A stretch of DNA of 33,157 nt, from the NCBI RefSeq assembly GCF_007830175.1, contig NZ_VLKH01000006.1, forward strand, positions 1 through 33,157, in the 5' to 3' direction. Shown here one piece after another: positions 1 through 8,977 of the stretch; positions within the stretch are counted from its first letter, which is position 1, and each line of letters opens with the position of its first letter. The notes below the pieces were generated by a model. The model saw nothing but the letters and a program-made list of their open reading frames with translations, was not told the DNA's origin and ran no database searches. The position numbers and the translations under genes are program-made. The DNA comes from Sedimentibacter saalensis. GTDB taxonomy: Bacteria; Bacillota; Clostridia; Tissierellales; Sedimentibacteraceae.

Positions 1-258
1 TTCAAAAGAAAGATTGAAGAAGCTGGAATGATTCAAAGTATGTCTAGAGTTGGAAAATGCATAGATAATGGACCTATGGAAGGATTTTTTGGCATATTAA
101 AAACTGAGATGTTTTATGGGAAAAAGTTCAAAACACTTGAAGAATTAAAGGAGAAAATAGTTAAGTATATTGAGTTTTACAATGAAAAAAGATTTCAAAA
201 AAGACTAGGATGCATGGCTCCTTTAGAATATCGAAACCATACATCCATATGTGCATAA
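1..258 (+). CDS. IS3-family transposase OrfB, C-terminal fragment (cut by window edge)
   Basis: The reading frame is open from the first base, so the gene begins before the window. The visible 85 residues are the end of a DDE (rve-type) integrase core. The segment DNGPMEGFFGILKTE carries the third catalytic acidic residue (Glu) in the usual IS3/IS150 setting of xESFFxxLKxE, and the tail has the YNxKRxQxxLGxxxPLEYR ending typical of OrfB. The protein cuts and joins the ends of its own element. After the stop, the non-coding end of the element probably runs to about 301, where the sequence finishes with TGTCTGTTCA; IS3 elements normally end in CA, but the left end is outside the window so this limit cannot be tested. 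Whether the upstream part is intact is unknown. Confidence 0.88.
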   Translation, partial: FKRKIEEAGMIQSMSRVGKCIDNGPMEGFFGILKTEMFYGKKFKTLEELKEKIVKYIEFYNEKRFQKRLGCMAPLEYRNHTSICA

Positions 259-504
259 CATTTTAATTAAATTACCTGTCTACTTGACAAGTGTCTGTTC
301 AAAATGCAGGATTTTTTTTATTTTTGCGTATGAAAAAAGTGAATAATATTAAATAAGAAAAAAATTTAATATTGTGTAGCATTAGAATGAATAATTTTCA
401 CAATGCATGAAATTTGTCGAAAAAAGTAACGAAATGGAATATCAACCGCGTTTAATGATTACTTTTGGGGTTCATTTTCAAAGAATTCCATACTCAAAAA
501 ATTA
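259..504. other. Intergenic stretch without a gene (259-504)
   Basis: Very AT-rich spacer between the IS3 end and the cstA promoter. It holds the presumed right end of the IS to about 301 and one A/T-only inverted repeat (arms AATATTAAAT at 345-354 and ATTTAATATT at 364-373, 9-nt loop). I see no coding potential, RNA gene or convincing terminator. Confidence 0.5.
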
Positions 505-533
505 TTGACTATATTTATCAATGATGTTACAAT
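505..533 (+). promoter_or_regulatory. Sigma-A type promoter of cstA
   Basis: TTGACT (505-510), a 17-bp spacer and TACAAT (528-533) give a near-consensus housekeeping promoter. Transcription would start near 540, leaving a leader of about 187 nt before the cstA start codon at 727, which is long enough for post-transcriptional control. Confidence 0.65.
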
Positions 534-667
534 TCAGTATGTTTGAAAAGTTAAAGCTTAAAAGAAGTAAAACGTTTCATAAGCACAATTATTATATTAT
601 ATATTAATTTTTTTATGACGTTACCATGAAATGCTAATATGAAAAGTTTGTTTCTTTTATCTTTACA

Positions 668-681
668 GGAAGTATACTTCC
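668..681. promoter_or_regulatory. 14-bp perfect palindrome in the cstA leader
   Basis: GGAAGTATACTTCC reads the same on both strands and lies 46 bp before the cstA start codon, inside the predicted leader and about 140 bp downstream of the predicted transcription start. It could be a repressor or roadblock site for a dimeric regulator. With no loop it is a poor RNA hairpin. No regulator is identified. Confidence 0.35.
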
Positions 682-726
682 GGAAAACATTAAAAAATAT
701 TTTATTAATTAGGGAGGACAATTAAT

Positions 727-2214
727 ATGGCAACGTTTTTAATCGGAATTATTATTTTAGTTGCTGGCGGTTTTGTTTACGGTAAATACTGTGAAAATGT
801 ATTTGGACCTGATGACAGAGAAACACCAGCAATATCAAAAGCAGACGGAGTAGACTTCGTCGTAATGAAAAAATGGAAAAATGCACTAATTGAATTACTT
901 AACATCGCAGGTACTGGCCCGATATTCGGGGCAATACAAGGTATTCTGTTTGGACCTATAGCATTTATTACAATCCCAGTTGGTTGTGTACTTGCAGGAT
1001 CAATGCATGACTACTTCTCAGGTATGATCTCTATGCGTAACGGTGGAGCTCAGATGCCTAAACTTATTAAAAAGTATTTAGGAAACAAGGTTATAAAAGC
1101 TTACAACTTCTTCTTATGGGTATTGATGTTCCTGGTAGGTGTTGTATTCGTTTACACTCCTGGAGACTTAATAGTAACTCAAGTTTTAAGACAAGAAGCA
1201 GCTGTTGCAAACCCAACAGTATGGATAGTATACGGATGTATATTTGTTTACTACCTGATAGCTACATTGTTCCCAATTGATGCTATAATCGGAAGAGTTT
1301 ACCCAATATTCGGTGGATTCCTTATTCTTTCAGCAGTAGGTATTTTCGTAGGAGTTCTTATGGATGGCGGAGCTAACCTTACTAACTTATCATTTGCTTC
1401 AAACCCATTTGCACAGCATGCAACAGGACTTCCTTTCATACCAACATTCTTCATTACAGTAGCATGCGGTATAATGTCAGGATTCCATGCAACTCAGGCT
1501 ACTTTGATTTCAAGAACAGTTAAATCAGAAAAAGAAGGTAAAGCTACATTCTTTAACATGATGATTGTTGAAGGATTCATAGCTATGTGCTGGGCAGCAG
1601 GTGCCATGGTTATATTCGGAAGAGGAACAGATTTGGCTACAGCTCCTACATTGATGGTAGGTCTTGTATCAAGAGGTTTCTTGGGACCAATAGGCGGTAT
1701 GATAGCAGTTATAGGAGTTATAGTACTTCCAATAACTTCTGGAGATACAGCATTCAGATCATTAAGACTTATGGTTTCTGAACAGTTCAATATTAATCAG
1801 AAAGTAGCAAGAAACAGAATAATAACTACAGCATGCTTGTTCGTGCCTGCAGTATTTGTTCTTTACTATGCTAAATCATCACCAACTGGATTTAATATTT
1901 TGTGGAGATACTTCTCATTCACTAACCAGTTTGTAGCTACATTTGCTTTGGCAACAATATCTGTTTACCTGTACATCAACGGCAAAAACTTCCTGGTTGC
2001 ATTAATTCCTGGAATGTTCTACTTCTTTGTAACATTGAGCTTCATTTTCCATGCTCCTATCGGTCTTAAACTTGACGAAAGACTTGGAATGGATCCAAAA
2101 AGCTATACAGCATCATTCATTCTTGCAGCTATCTGCTGTATAGGATACGCATGGTTTGTAAAGACACATGGCGAAAAAGAAAAAGATCACATTTTACAGG
2201 ATGTAATTTCTTAA
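727..2214 (+). CDS. cstA: Carbon starvation protein CstA family transporter
   Basis: A 495-residue polytopic membrane protein with the conserved CstA core: the N-terminal signature near residues 58-72 (NIAGTGPIFGAIQGI), followed by GSMHDYFSGMISMRNGG, and the SGFHATQATLISRT segment. Proteins of this family import peptides or pyruvate when carbon is short, using an ion gradient. The length matches the short form usual in Firmicutes; the E. coli protein is about 700 residues. The start is fixed by AGGGAGG at 711-717. The gene stands alone, with its own promoter (505-533), a long leader holding a 14-bp palindrome, and a terminator at 2226-2256. Substrate (peptide or pyruvate) cannot be decided from sequence. 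Family assignment is very secure. Confidence 0.95.
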   Translation: MATFLIGIIILVAGGFVYGKYCENVFGPDDRETPAISKADGVDFVVMKKWKNALIELLNIAGTGPIFGAIQGILFGPIAFITIPVGCVLAGSMHDYFSGMISMRNGGAQMPKLIKKYLGNKVIKAYNFFLWVLMFLVGVVFVYTPGDLIVTQVLRQEAAVANPTVWIVYGCIFVYYLIATLFPIDAIIGRVYPIFGGFLILSAVGIFVGVLMDGGANLTNLSFASNPFAQHATGLPFIPTFFITVACGIMSGFHATQATLISRTVKSEKEGKATFFNMMIVEGFIAMCWAAGAMVIFGRGTDLATAPTLMVGLVSRGFLGPIGGMIAVIGVIVLPITSGDTAFRSLRLMVSEQFNINQKVARNRIITTACLFVPAVFVLYYAKSSPTGFNILWRYFSFTNQFVATFALATISVYLYINGKNFLVALIPGMFYFFVTLSFIFHAPIGLKLDERLGMDPKSYTASFILAAICCIGYAWFVKTHGEKEKDHILQDVIS

Positions 2215-2225
2215 AAATAAACACT

Positions 2226-2256
2226 AAGGATCACCGACGAGGTGGTCCTTTTTTTT
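2226..2256 (+). terminator. Rho-independent terminator of cstA
   Basis: Stem AAGGATCACC (2226-2235) pairs with GGTGGTCCTT (2241-2250) with one G-U pair and a GACGA loop, followed directly by a run of T (to 2256). Confidence 0.88.
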
Positions 2257-2285
2257 ATATACGAGGAAAGTTCTATTTCTAGTAT

Positions 2286-2470
2286 ATAAAAAACGGGGAT
2301 TGCAAAGGGCGGGACGCCCTTGCCGTCAAGGGGGGTGCTCAGCAAAAAATACGTTAGTATTTTTTGCGCCGAAGGGGGACATAGGTCCCCCTAGCGGAGT
2401 TGCGGAGCAACTTTTTTATGCCCTAACCCCATTTTTTGACCGTAGGGAGAAAAAATGGTTGGTAGGTCAT
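2286..2470. repeat. GC-rich block of five consecutive hairpins (probable dispersed repeat)
   Basis: This block is much richer in G+C than its surroundings and consists almost wholly of stem-loops. Stem 1: AAGGGCG/CGCCCTT (2305-2321). Stem 2: GCAAAAAATAC/GTATTTTTTGC (2342-2367, perfect 11 bp, GTTA loop). Stem 3: AGGGGGAC/GTCCCCCT (2373-2392, perfect 8 bp). Stem 4: AGTTGC/GCAACT (2398-2412) followed by five T, which looks like an intrinsic terminator. Stem 5: CCATTTTTT with AAAAAATGG around 2428-2457. A frame is open across it from 2300 to 2524, but the composition follows the hairpins rather than coding and there is no ribosome site. It could be a non-autonomous mobile repeat or a structured RNA lying between cstA and the cls promoter. 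Confidence 0.6.
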
Positions 2471-2501
2471 GACGTTGTTATAGCAAATTTCTGCCCTCCT
2501 G

Positions 2502-2530
2502 TTTACAAAACATTTAATTTTTGATACAAT
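2502..2530 (+). promoter_or_regulatory. Extended -10 promoter of the cls operon
   Basis: TTTACA (2502-2507), a 17-bp spacer and TACAAT (2525-2530), with TGA just before the -10 box giving an extended -10. Transcription should begin near 2537. This places the TTG at 2535 outside the message and supports the ATG at 2592 as the start of the next gene. Confidence 0.7.
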
Positions 2531-2591
2531 TTACTTGAATTTGCTGACTTATTCTAATGAAAAGGTTAAATTAATTTTAAAGGATGTCATT

Positions 2592-4124
2592 ATGAACAGA
2601 GTAATACGATTGTTGTTTAATAGGGTTACGTTGGTAACATTGGCAATTCTACTTCAATTGCTCACATTTGCATTAATTATATGGAAGTTCAGCAGTTACT
2701 TCGTTTTATTTGATGCTGTTTTTATGATTGTCAGTGTACTTGTTGTTATTTATATATTAAACAGAAGAAGCGACCCTGCATACAAAATTGCCTGGATTAT
2801 ACCAATCATGCTTTTTCCAATATTCGGAGGAATATTTTATCTCATGGTTGGGGGGCGAGGCTTGTCTTTGCGCAAGAAAAACAACATGCAGAGCATAACA
2901 AATCAGCTGAGAAGTTCTCTGAGACAGGATTCAGAAACACTTGAGCTTTTGAAAAAAGAAAGCATAAGCGCCTACAATCAGGCAAAATATATAGATAATT
3001 ACTCGCTGTGTCCTGTTTACAATGACACTGAAACGGAATTTTATCCGTCTGGAGAATTGTTTTACGAACATCTTCTTGAAGAATTAAAGAAGGCTGAAAA
3101 ATACATTTTTCTTGAATTTTTCATAATAGAAGAAGGAATAATGTGGAATTCGATTTTGGACATACTTGCAGAAAAAGCAAAAAAAGGCGTTGATGTGAGG
3201 GTTATTTACGATGATGTTGGTTGTGTGTTCACGCTGCCGTCGGATTATAATCAAAAACTTCAGTCAATGAACATCAAATGCTGTGTATTCAATCCTTTCC
3301 TTCCGGTTTTAACATTCAGCCTCAATAACCGTGACCACAGAAAGATTGCTGTCATAGACGGAAAGTCAGCCTTTACGGGAGGAGCGAACCTGGCAGATGA
3401 ATATATCAATGAACGTGAGAAGTACGGACATTGGAGAGACTGTGCCATCAAATTAAAGGGCGAAGCAGTCATGAGCCTGACGGCCATGTTTTTGTCCATG
3501 TGGAATTTTCTTGCTAAAACAACAGAAGATTTCAGCAGGTTTAAACCTGAAATTCTTCCTACGGGTTCACAGTGCCAAGGCTTTGTTCAGCCTTTTGACG
3601 ACAGCCCACTTGATGATGAGAATGTAAGCGAAGCAGTGTACATGAATTTAATCAACCAGGCAAAAAAGTATGTATATATAGAAACTCCGTATCTTATAGC
3701 AGACAATAAAATGATGGTGGCTCTTTCAATGGCTGCAAAAAGGGGAGTTGACGTTAGAATTCTTACGCCTCACATACCGGATAAGTGGTATGCCTTTGCA
3801 GTAACTCAGTCCAATTACGAAGAACTTATTGAAGCAGGAGTTTCAATCTACGAATACACACCGGGGTTCAACCACGGAAAAACTTTTGTGGTTGATGATG
3901 AATATGCAGTGGTCGGGACAATAAATCTTGATTACAGAAGTCTTTACCTTCATTTTGAATGCGGTGTTTGGATGTACGGCACAAAGTGTATAGATCAGGT
4001 GAAGCAAAGCACATTGAATGCTTATGATCTCAGCAAGAAAGTAACAATAGAAGAACTTAAAAAGATTTCAAAAATCAGAAGGATTGGGAGAACAGTTCTA
4101 AAAATTCTTTCACCTCTGATGTAA
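2592..4124 (+). CDS. cls: Cardiolipin synthase (phospholipase D superfamily)
   Basis: Condenses two phosphatidylglycerol molecules into cardiolipin plus glycerol at the membrane. The 510-residue protein has hydrophobic segments at the N-terminus (roughly residues 10-50 and 65-85), then two phospholipase D modules, each with an HKD motif: H249-K251-D256 (DHRKIAVIDG) and H428-K430-D435 (NHGKTFVVDD). Length and layout match bacterial ClsA-type enzymes. The ATG at 2592 is preceded by AAAGGA at 2579-2584. An in-frame TTG at 2535 lies at or before the predicted transcription start and has no ribosome site, so it was not used. It is first in a run of four same-strand genes, with 24 nt to the transporter pair. 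Confidence 0.93.
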   Translation: MNRVIRLLFNRVTLVTLAILLQLLTFALIIWKFSSYFVLFDAVFMIVSVLVVIYILNRRSDPAYKIAWIIPIMLFPIFGGIFYLMVGGRGLSLRKKNNMQSITNQLRSSLRQDSETLELLKKESISAYNQAKYIDNYSLCPVYNDTETEFYPSGELFYEHLLEELKKAEKYIFLEFFIIEEGIMWNSILDILAEKAKKGVDVRVIYDDVGCVFTLPSDYNQKLQSMNIKCCVFNPFLPVLTFSLNNRDHRKIAVIDGKSAFTGGANLADEYINEREKYGHWRDCAIKLKGEAVMSLTAMFLSMWNFLAKTTEDFSRFKPEILPTGSQCQGFVQPFDDSPLDDENVSEAVYMNLINQAKKYVYIETPYLIADNKMMVALSMAAKRGVDVRILTPHIPDKWYAFAVTQSNYEELIEAGVSIYEYTPGFNHGKTFVVDDEYAVVGTINLDYRSLYLHFECGVWMYGTKCIDQVKQSTLNAYDLSKKVTIEELKKISKIRRIGRTVLKILSPLM

Positions 4125-4148
4125 AAAATACATAAGGAATGGACAGAT

Positions 4149-4718
4149 ATGAAAAAAGACATGAAATTTTATTGGAAGCTATTTTCTTCCACTTTTTCAT
4201 TAAGTGCGTTCACAATAGGCGGAGGATACGTCATTGTGCCGTTAATGAGGAAGAAGTTTGTTGAAGAGTTGAATTGGATCGAAGAAGAGGAAATGCTAAA
4301 CCTGGTTGCAATTTCGCAGTCGGCACCAGGGCCTATTGCAGTCAATACATCAATAATGGTTGGCTACAGGCTCGCAGGGGTTCTTGGTTCATTTGTATCA
4401 ATACTTGGAACAGTGCTGCCACCTTTAATAATAATAACTGTTGTGGCTCAGTTTTATGCGGCATTTAAGGAAAACAAAGTGGTTAATGCATTGCTTTTGG
4501 GCATGAGAGCCGGTGTTGCAGCCGTAATTATAGATGTTATAATTAAAATGGCAAAGGATATTGTAAAGAGCAAGAATAAGGTGTCAATAATGATTATGGC
4601 AGTAACATTTTTCGCTGCTGTTGTACTTGACATAAATGCTGCACTAATAATAATCTTAAGCGGAGCTTTTGGTGCATTTTATTATCAGATGCTAAAGAAG
4701 GGCGGTGATCAGCAATGA
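4149..4718 (+). CDS. Chromate transporter family protein, short form (first of pair)
   Basis: A 189-residue membrane protein carrying a single CHR domain. It shows the family signatures near the N-terminus (FTIGGGYVIVPLM) and SQSAPGPIAVNTSIMVGYR, followed by several hydrophobic helices. Single-domain CHR proteins work as pairs of separate genes, each equal to one half of the full-length ChrA, presumably with opposite membrane orientation. They export chromate in some bacteria, but the true substrate in most anaerobes is unknown. AAGGA lies before the ATG. The stop codon overlaps the start of the partner gene (ATGA at 4715-4718), which suggests translational coupling and a 1:1 complex. Confidence 0.88.
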   Translation: MKKDMKFYWKLFSSTFSLSAFTIGGGYVIVPLMRKKFVEELNWIEEEEMLNLVAISQSAPGPIAVNTSIMVGYRLAGVLGSFVSILGTVLPPLIIITVVAQFYAAFKENKVVNALLLGMRAGVAAVIIDVIIKMAKDIVKSKNKVSIMIMAVTFFAAVVLDINAALIIILSGAFGAFYYQMLKKGGDQQ

Positions 4719-5284
4719 TATATTTACAAATATTCTGGAGCTTTTTTCAAATAGGATTGTTCAGCATCGGTGGAGGATACGCAGCACTGCCGCTTATTGA
4801 ACATCAGGTGCTTGAAATTCACAAATGGCTAACGTTAGGAGAATTTGCAGACCTTCTTACAATTTCTCAAATGACTCCAGGACCCATAGCTCTTAATGCA
4901 TCAACATTTGTTGGTACAAAGGTAGCAGGATTGCCAGGAGCAATCATTGCCACTGTTGGATGTGTTACACCATCCTGCATAATAGTAATTACGCTGGCTT
5001 ATTTTTATTTTAAATATAAAAACTTATCCACCATTCAAGGTATTTTAAAGGGATTAAGACCTGCAGTTGTATCTTTGATTGCATCTGCCGGTTTGTCAAT
5101 ACTTCTTCTTGCAGTATTTAAAACTGAAGGAGTTACATTAACAACAATGAATCTAAGTGATATTAATTTCATTTCAATTGCCATGGTTGCAGCAGGAGTT
5201 GTTGTTCTTCGAAAGTTCAAGATGGATCCTATTAAGGTCATGATTGCAGCCGGAATAGTGGGTATATTCATTTACGGTATATAA
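4715..5284 (+). CDS. Chromate transporter family protein, short form (second of pair)
   Basis: The partner of the preceding gene, also 189 residues with one CHR domain: FSIGGGYAALPLIEHQV near the N-terminus, then SQMTPGPIALNASTFVG, then hydrophobic helices. The two proteins are clearly homologous but not near-identical, so the duplication is old and the halves have specialised. Its start overlaps the upstream stop by four bases, and GGGCGGTGAT upstream can serve as ribosome site. The dnaE start follows 40 nt later on the same strand, so all four genes from cls to dnaE may share one transcript. Confidence 0.88.
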   Translation: MIYLQIFWSFFQIGLFSIGGGYAALPLIEHQVLEIHKWLTLGEFADLLTISQMTPGPIALNASTFVGTKVAGLPGAIIATVGCVTPSCIIVITLAYFYFKYKNLSTIQGILKGLRPAVVSLIASAGLSILLLAVFKTEGVTLTTMNLSDINFISIAMVAAGVVVLRKFKMDPIKVMIAAGIVGIFIYGI

Positions 5285-5324
5285 CTGTCATTGTCTTTCT
5301 ACAAAGCAATGCGAAGGAGAGTAT

Positions 5325-8300
5325 ATGTCAGAAAACAAATTTACACATTTGCACGTCCACACTGAATTCAGCCTGTTGGACGGCGCATGCAGAATTGAAG
5401 AGCTTGTTAAGAGAGCAGCAGAGCTTGGCATGGATTCATTGGCCATTACAGATCACGGATCCATGTACGGTGTTGTGGAGTTTTTCAAACAGGCAAAAAA
5501 AGCAGGCATAAAGCCCATACTTGGTTTTGAATCATATGTGTCACCAAGAAAGATGACTGACAAGGATCCTCAAAAGGATAAAAATCAGTACCATCTTGTT
5601 TTGCTCGCTGAAAATTATACGGGTTATAAAAACATCATAAAGCTTTGTTCTGAAGGCTTTGTGGACGGATACTATTACAAGCCGAGAATCGACCATGAAA
5701 CTTTAAGGCGTCACAGCCAGGGCGTTATTGCTCTAAGCGCATGTTTGGCGGGAGAAGTTCAGACAAAATTGCTTGAAAATAATTACGAAGATGCTGTGAA
5801 AGCAGCTCTTTTGTATAAAGATATATTCGGAGAAAATAATTTTTATCTTGAAATGCAGGACCACGGCATGCAGGAGCAGCAGGCTGTAAACAAGAACCTT
5901 CTAAAAATAGCCAATGAAACAGGAATCAAACTTGTTGCCACAAATGACGTGCACTATATAAACAAAGAAGATGCATACTTTCACGATGTTCTTCTCTGTA
6001 TTCAAATGCAGAAATCAGTAATGGATGAAGACCGCATGAAATTTCCGTCAGATGAATTTTATCTTAAATCATATGAGGAAATGGCACAGATTTTTCCTGA
6101 TGATATTTTAAAAAATACACACGATATAGCCAGAAGATGCAATGTGGAGCTTGATTTTGAAACGGTACACCTGCCGGAGTTCAAGATTCCCGCAGGTTAT
6201 GAGAAGTCAGAATATTTCAGAGAAATATGTCAGAAAGGCCTGCAGGAAAGATACAAAATTGTGACAGATGACATTCAAAAGCGTCTTGATTATGAAATAG
6301 GAATCATAGAACAGATGGGATACGTTGATTACTTTCTCATAGTGTGGGATTTCATTAAGTATGCCAAGGACAACAAAATAATGGTAGGACCAGGCAGAGG
6401 TTCTGCAGCAGGGAGCCTGGTTGCGTATTCCATGAAAATAACAAACATCGACCCTCTTAAATACAGCCTTATATTTGAAAGATTCTTGAATCCTGATAGA
6501 ATAAGTATGCCGGATATTGACGTTGACTTTTGCTATGAAAGGCGAGAAGAAGTTATAGAATATGTTAAGAACAAGTATGGCAGCAGCAGGGTGGCCCAGA
6601 TAATTACATTCGGTACAATGGCTGCAAGAGGAGCCATCAGAGACGTTGGAAGAGCCCTGAACCTATCTTACGGAGAGGTTGACTTCATAGCCAAGAAGAT
6701 ACCAATGGACCTTGGAATGACCATTTCTAAGGCTCTGGAGGTAAACAAAGAATTAAAGGACCTGTACGATGGGGATACGAAGGTTAATAAGCTTTTAAAT
6801 GTTGCTCTTAAGGTGGAAGGATTACCAAGGCATGCTTCAACTCATGCAGCAGGAGTTCTCATATCAAGAGAAGATGTTACAGAATATGTTCCTCTGTCAA
6901 GAAACAAGGATATAATAACAACTCAGTTTAACATGATAGAACTTGAGGAACTGGGTTTACTTAAGATGGATTTTTTAGGACTCAGGACACTTACTGTCAT
7001 AAGAGATGCCATAGATTTAATTGAGGAAAATCATAACTTGAAGATTGATTTTGCTAACTGCAGCTATGATGACAAAAATGTTTACAAGTTGTTTTCAAAT
7101 GCGGACACTCTGGGGATATTCCAGTTTGAAAGTTCGGGCATGAGGGCTTTTTTAAGCGAGCTTAAGCCAACGGAGTTTGAAAATATAGCAGCTGCCAACG
7201 CCTTGTACAGGCCGGGACCTATGGGACAGATTCCCGTATATATAAAAAACAAGCTTAATCCGGACAGTGTAAAGTATCTTCACCCAAAGCTTGAGCCAAT
7301 ACTTAACGTAACATATGGCTGTATGGTTTACCAGGAACAGGTCATGCAGATAGTAAGGGACATCGGCGGATTTACTATGGGGCGCTCAGATCTTTTAAGG
7401 CGTGCAATGGGTAAGAAAAAAATGAGCGTCATGCTTGAAGAACGCCAAAACTTCATATATGGCAAGAAAGCTGAAAACAATGAGCCTGCAATATTAGGAG
7501 CAGTAAACAACGGTGTGGATGAAAAATCTGCCAACGACATTTACGACCTTATGGTTGAATTTGCAAAGTATGCTTTCCCAAAAGCCCATTCGGTTGCATA
7601 TGCAGCTCTTGCATATGAAACAGCATGGCTGAAGCACTATTATCCTGTGGAATTCATGGCAGCTTTGATTTCAAGCATCATGGGAAGTTCAGGCACTGTT
7701 TCACTGTACATCAGGGAATGCAAGAGGTTAGGAATAGAAATACTGCCGCCGGATGTCAATGAAAGCCTTGACAAATTTACTGTCCAAAATGGAAAAATCC
7801 GTTTCGGACTGGCTGCTGTAAAAAATGTCGGAACAAATGTAATAGCCGATATTGTAAAGGCCAGAGAAACTAAGGGCAAGTTTACAAGCTTTGCTGATTT
7901 CTGCACAAAGGTTGACCAGAGCGTACTCAATAAAAGGCAGATAGAATCTCTCATAAAGTGCGGCGCGTTTGATTTTCTCGGAGTTTACAGGTCACAGCTC
8001 ATGGCCGTCTATGAAAAAACAATTGATTCAATTGTAAATCAGAAAAAAAGAAATATTGAAGGTCAGTTTTCAATGTTTGATGACAATTCATCCTCAGAAA
8101 TAGACATGTCACTAAATGATGAAATGCCAAATCTTCAGGAATATAATGAAAAAATGCTCTTAGCCATGGAAAAGGAAATGGTGGGAGTTTATTTAAGCGG
8201 CCATCCTCTTTCTGAATATGAGGAGGAGCTTGACAAAAAAGCTACCACAAATTCCAGCGAAATTGCAGATATAAAGGATCAAGAGGAAGAAAACAAAATT

Positions 8301-8819
8301 ATAAAAGACGGAAGCCGCGTTGTAATGGGCGGAATAATAATCAAAAAACAAAATAAAATAACAAAGAACAACAATATGATGGCTTTTGTAACACTGGAGG
8401 ATTTATACGGAACCTTTGAAGGAATTGTATTTCCCAAGGTTTATGAAAGCTGCAAGGATGTGTTGTACGAAGACAGCATAGTCCTCATTGAAGGAACAAT
8501 AAATGCAGCGGAAGATGATGCACCAAAACTAATATGCAACAAAATTTCTGAGCTTAAAAAAAGTACAACAAATGTTTCTAAACATAAGGAAAATAAATTA
8601 TACATCAAAGTTAAAGATAAGAATCACTACATGAAAATAAAAAATGAATTATTTACAAATATTAGTAAATACAATGGCAATGATTGTGTTATAATCTACA
8701 GTGAACTGGAAAAAGCAAATATGGTTCTCCCAAAGAATTACTGGATAGATGCAAGCAACAAGAATTTAATAAATGATCTGAAAACATTGCTGGGAGAAAC
8801 TAATGTAGTTTTAAAATAA
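5325..8819 (+). CDS. dnaE: DNA polymerase III alpha subunit (DnaE)
   Basis: The catalytic subunit of a C-family replicative polymerase, 1164 residues. The N-terminal PHP domain begins with THLHVHTEFS (metal ligands H8, H10, H12). The polymerase core has GPGRGSAAGSLVAYS near residue 356 and PDIDVDF at 396-402, whose D397 and D399 are catalytic aspartates. RPGPMGQIPVYI, an HhH region and a C-terminal OB domain with MMAFVTLEDLYGTFEG follow. There is no built-in 3'-5' exonuclease domain, so this is DnaE rather than PolC; Firmicutes usually carry both, with DnaE extending primers. AGGAG precedes the ATG. In many Firmicutes dnaE lies close to pfkA and pyk, as here. Confidence 0.97.
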   Translation: MSENKFTHLHVHTEFSLLDGACRIEELVKRAAELGMDSLAITDHGSMYGVVEFFKQAKKAGIKPILGFESYVSPRKMTDKDPQKDKNQYHLVLLAENYTGYKNIIKLCSEGFVDGYYYKPRIDHETLRRHSQGVIALSACLAGEVQTKLLENNYEDAVKAALLYKDIFGENNFYLEMQDHGMQEQQAVNKNLLKIANETGIKLVATNDVHYINKEDAYFHDVLLCIQMQKSVMDEDRMKFPSDEFYLKSYEEMAQIFPDDILKNTHDIARRCNVELDFETVHLPEFKIPAGYEKSEYFREICQKGLQERYKIVTDDIQKRLDYEIGIIEQMGYVDYFLIVWDFIKYAKDNKIMVGPGRGSAAGSLVAYSMKITNIDPLKYSLIFERFLNPDRISMPDIDVDFCYERREEVIEYVKNKYGSSRVAQIITFGTMAARGAIRDVGRALNLSYGEVDFIAKKIPMDLGMTISKALEVNKELKDLYDGDTKVNKLLNVALKVEGLPRHASTHAAGVLISREDVTEYVPLSRNKDIITTQFNMIELEELGLLKMDFLGLRTLTVIRDAIDLIEENHNLKIDFANCSYDDKNVYKLFSNADTLGIFQFESSGMRAFLSELKPTEFENIAAANALYRPGPMGQIPVYIKNKLNPDSVKYLHPKLEPILNVTYGCMVYQEQVMQIVRDIGGFTMGRSDLLRRAMGKKKMSVMLEERQNFIYGKKAENNEPAILGAVNNGVDEKSANDIYDLMVEFAKYAFPKAHSVAYAALAYETAWLKHYYPVEFMAALISSIMGSSGTVSLYIRECKRLGIEILPPDVNESLDKFTVQNGKIRFGLAAVKNVGTNVIADIVKARETKGKFTSFADFCTKVDQSVLNKRQIESLIKCGAFDFLGVYRSQLMAVYEKTIDSIVNQKKRNIEGQFSMFDDNSSSEIDMSLNDEMPNLQEYNEKMLLAMEKEMVGVYLSGHPLSEYEEELDKKATTNSSEIADIKDQEEENKIIKDGSRVVMGGIIIKKQNKITKNNNMMAFVTLEDLYGTFEGIVFPKVYESCKDVLYEDSIVLIEGTINAAEDDAPKLICNKISELKKSTTNVSKHKENKLYIKVKDKNHYMKIKNELFTNISKYNGNDCVIIYSELEKANMVLPKNYWIDASNKNLINDLKTLLGETNVVLK

Positions 8820-8847
8820 ATTACCCATTGTAGGGGAGGGTCTTGTG

Positions 8848-8977
8848 GACGTCACTGAAAAAGTCTTTCCTGTCATCCTGAACGACAGTGAAGGATCTCA
8901 TCTTTGTTGAAAACATGAGATTCTTCGGCTACGCCTCAGAATGACAGTGAATAAATATATAGTTTTTCAGTGGCCTC
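8848..8977. mobile_element. 130-bp MITE with 15-bp terminal inverted repeats and 8-bp target duplication
   Basis: The left end GACGTCACTGAAAAA (8848-8862) and the complement of the right end (8963-8977), GAGGCCACTGAAAAA, match at 13 of 15 positions. Both ends are bordered by GTCTTGTG (8840-8847 and 8978-8985), as expected for an 8-bp target duplication. The element encodes no protein and its centre is the 76-bp family B palindrome (8871-8946). The transposase that moves it is not in the window. Confidence 0.78.
8871..8946. repeat. Family B palindromic repeat, copy 1 (inside the MITE)
   Basis: A 76-bp imperfect palindrome running from TGTCATCCTGA to TCAGAATGACA, with GGATCTCAT and ATGAGATTCTT as inner arms. 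Two other full copies in the window (13070-13145 and 29137-29212) have exactly the same length. Confidence 0.8.

Noticed and set aside
2300..2524. 74-residue open frame
   Set aside because: It runs through five consecutive hairpins, has no ribosome site and no recognisable domain. The frame is a by-product of the repeat.
2535..2591. TTG start for cardiolipin synthase 19 codons upstream
   Set aside because: It lies at or before the predicted transcription start and has no ribosome site; ATG 2592 has one.
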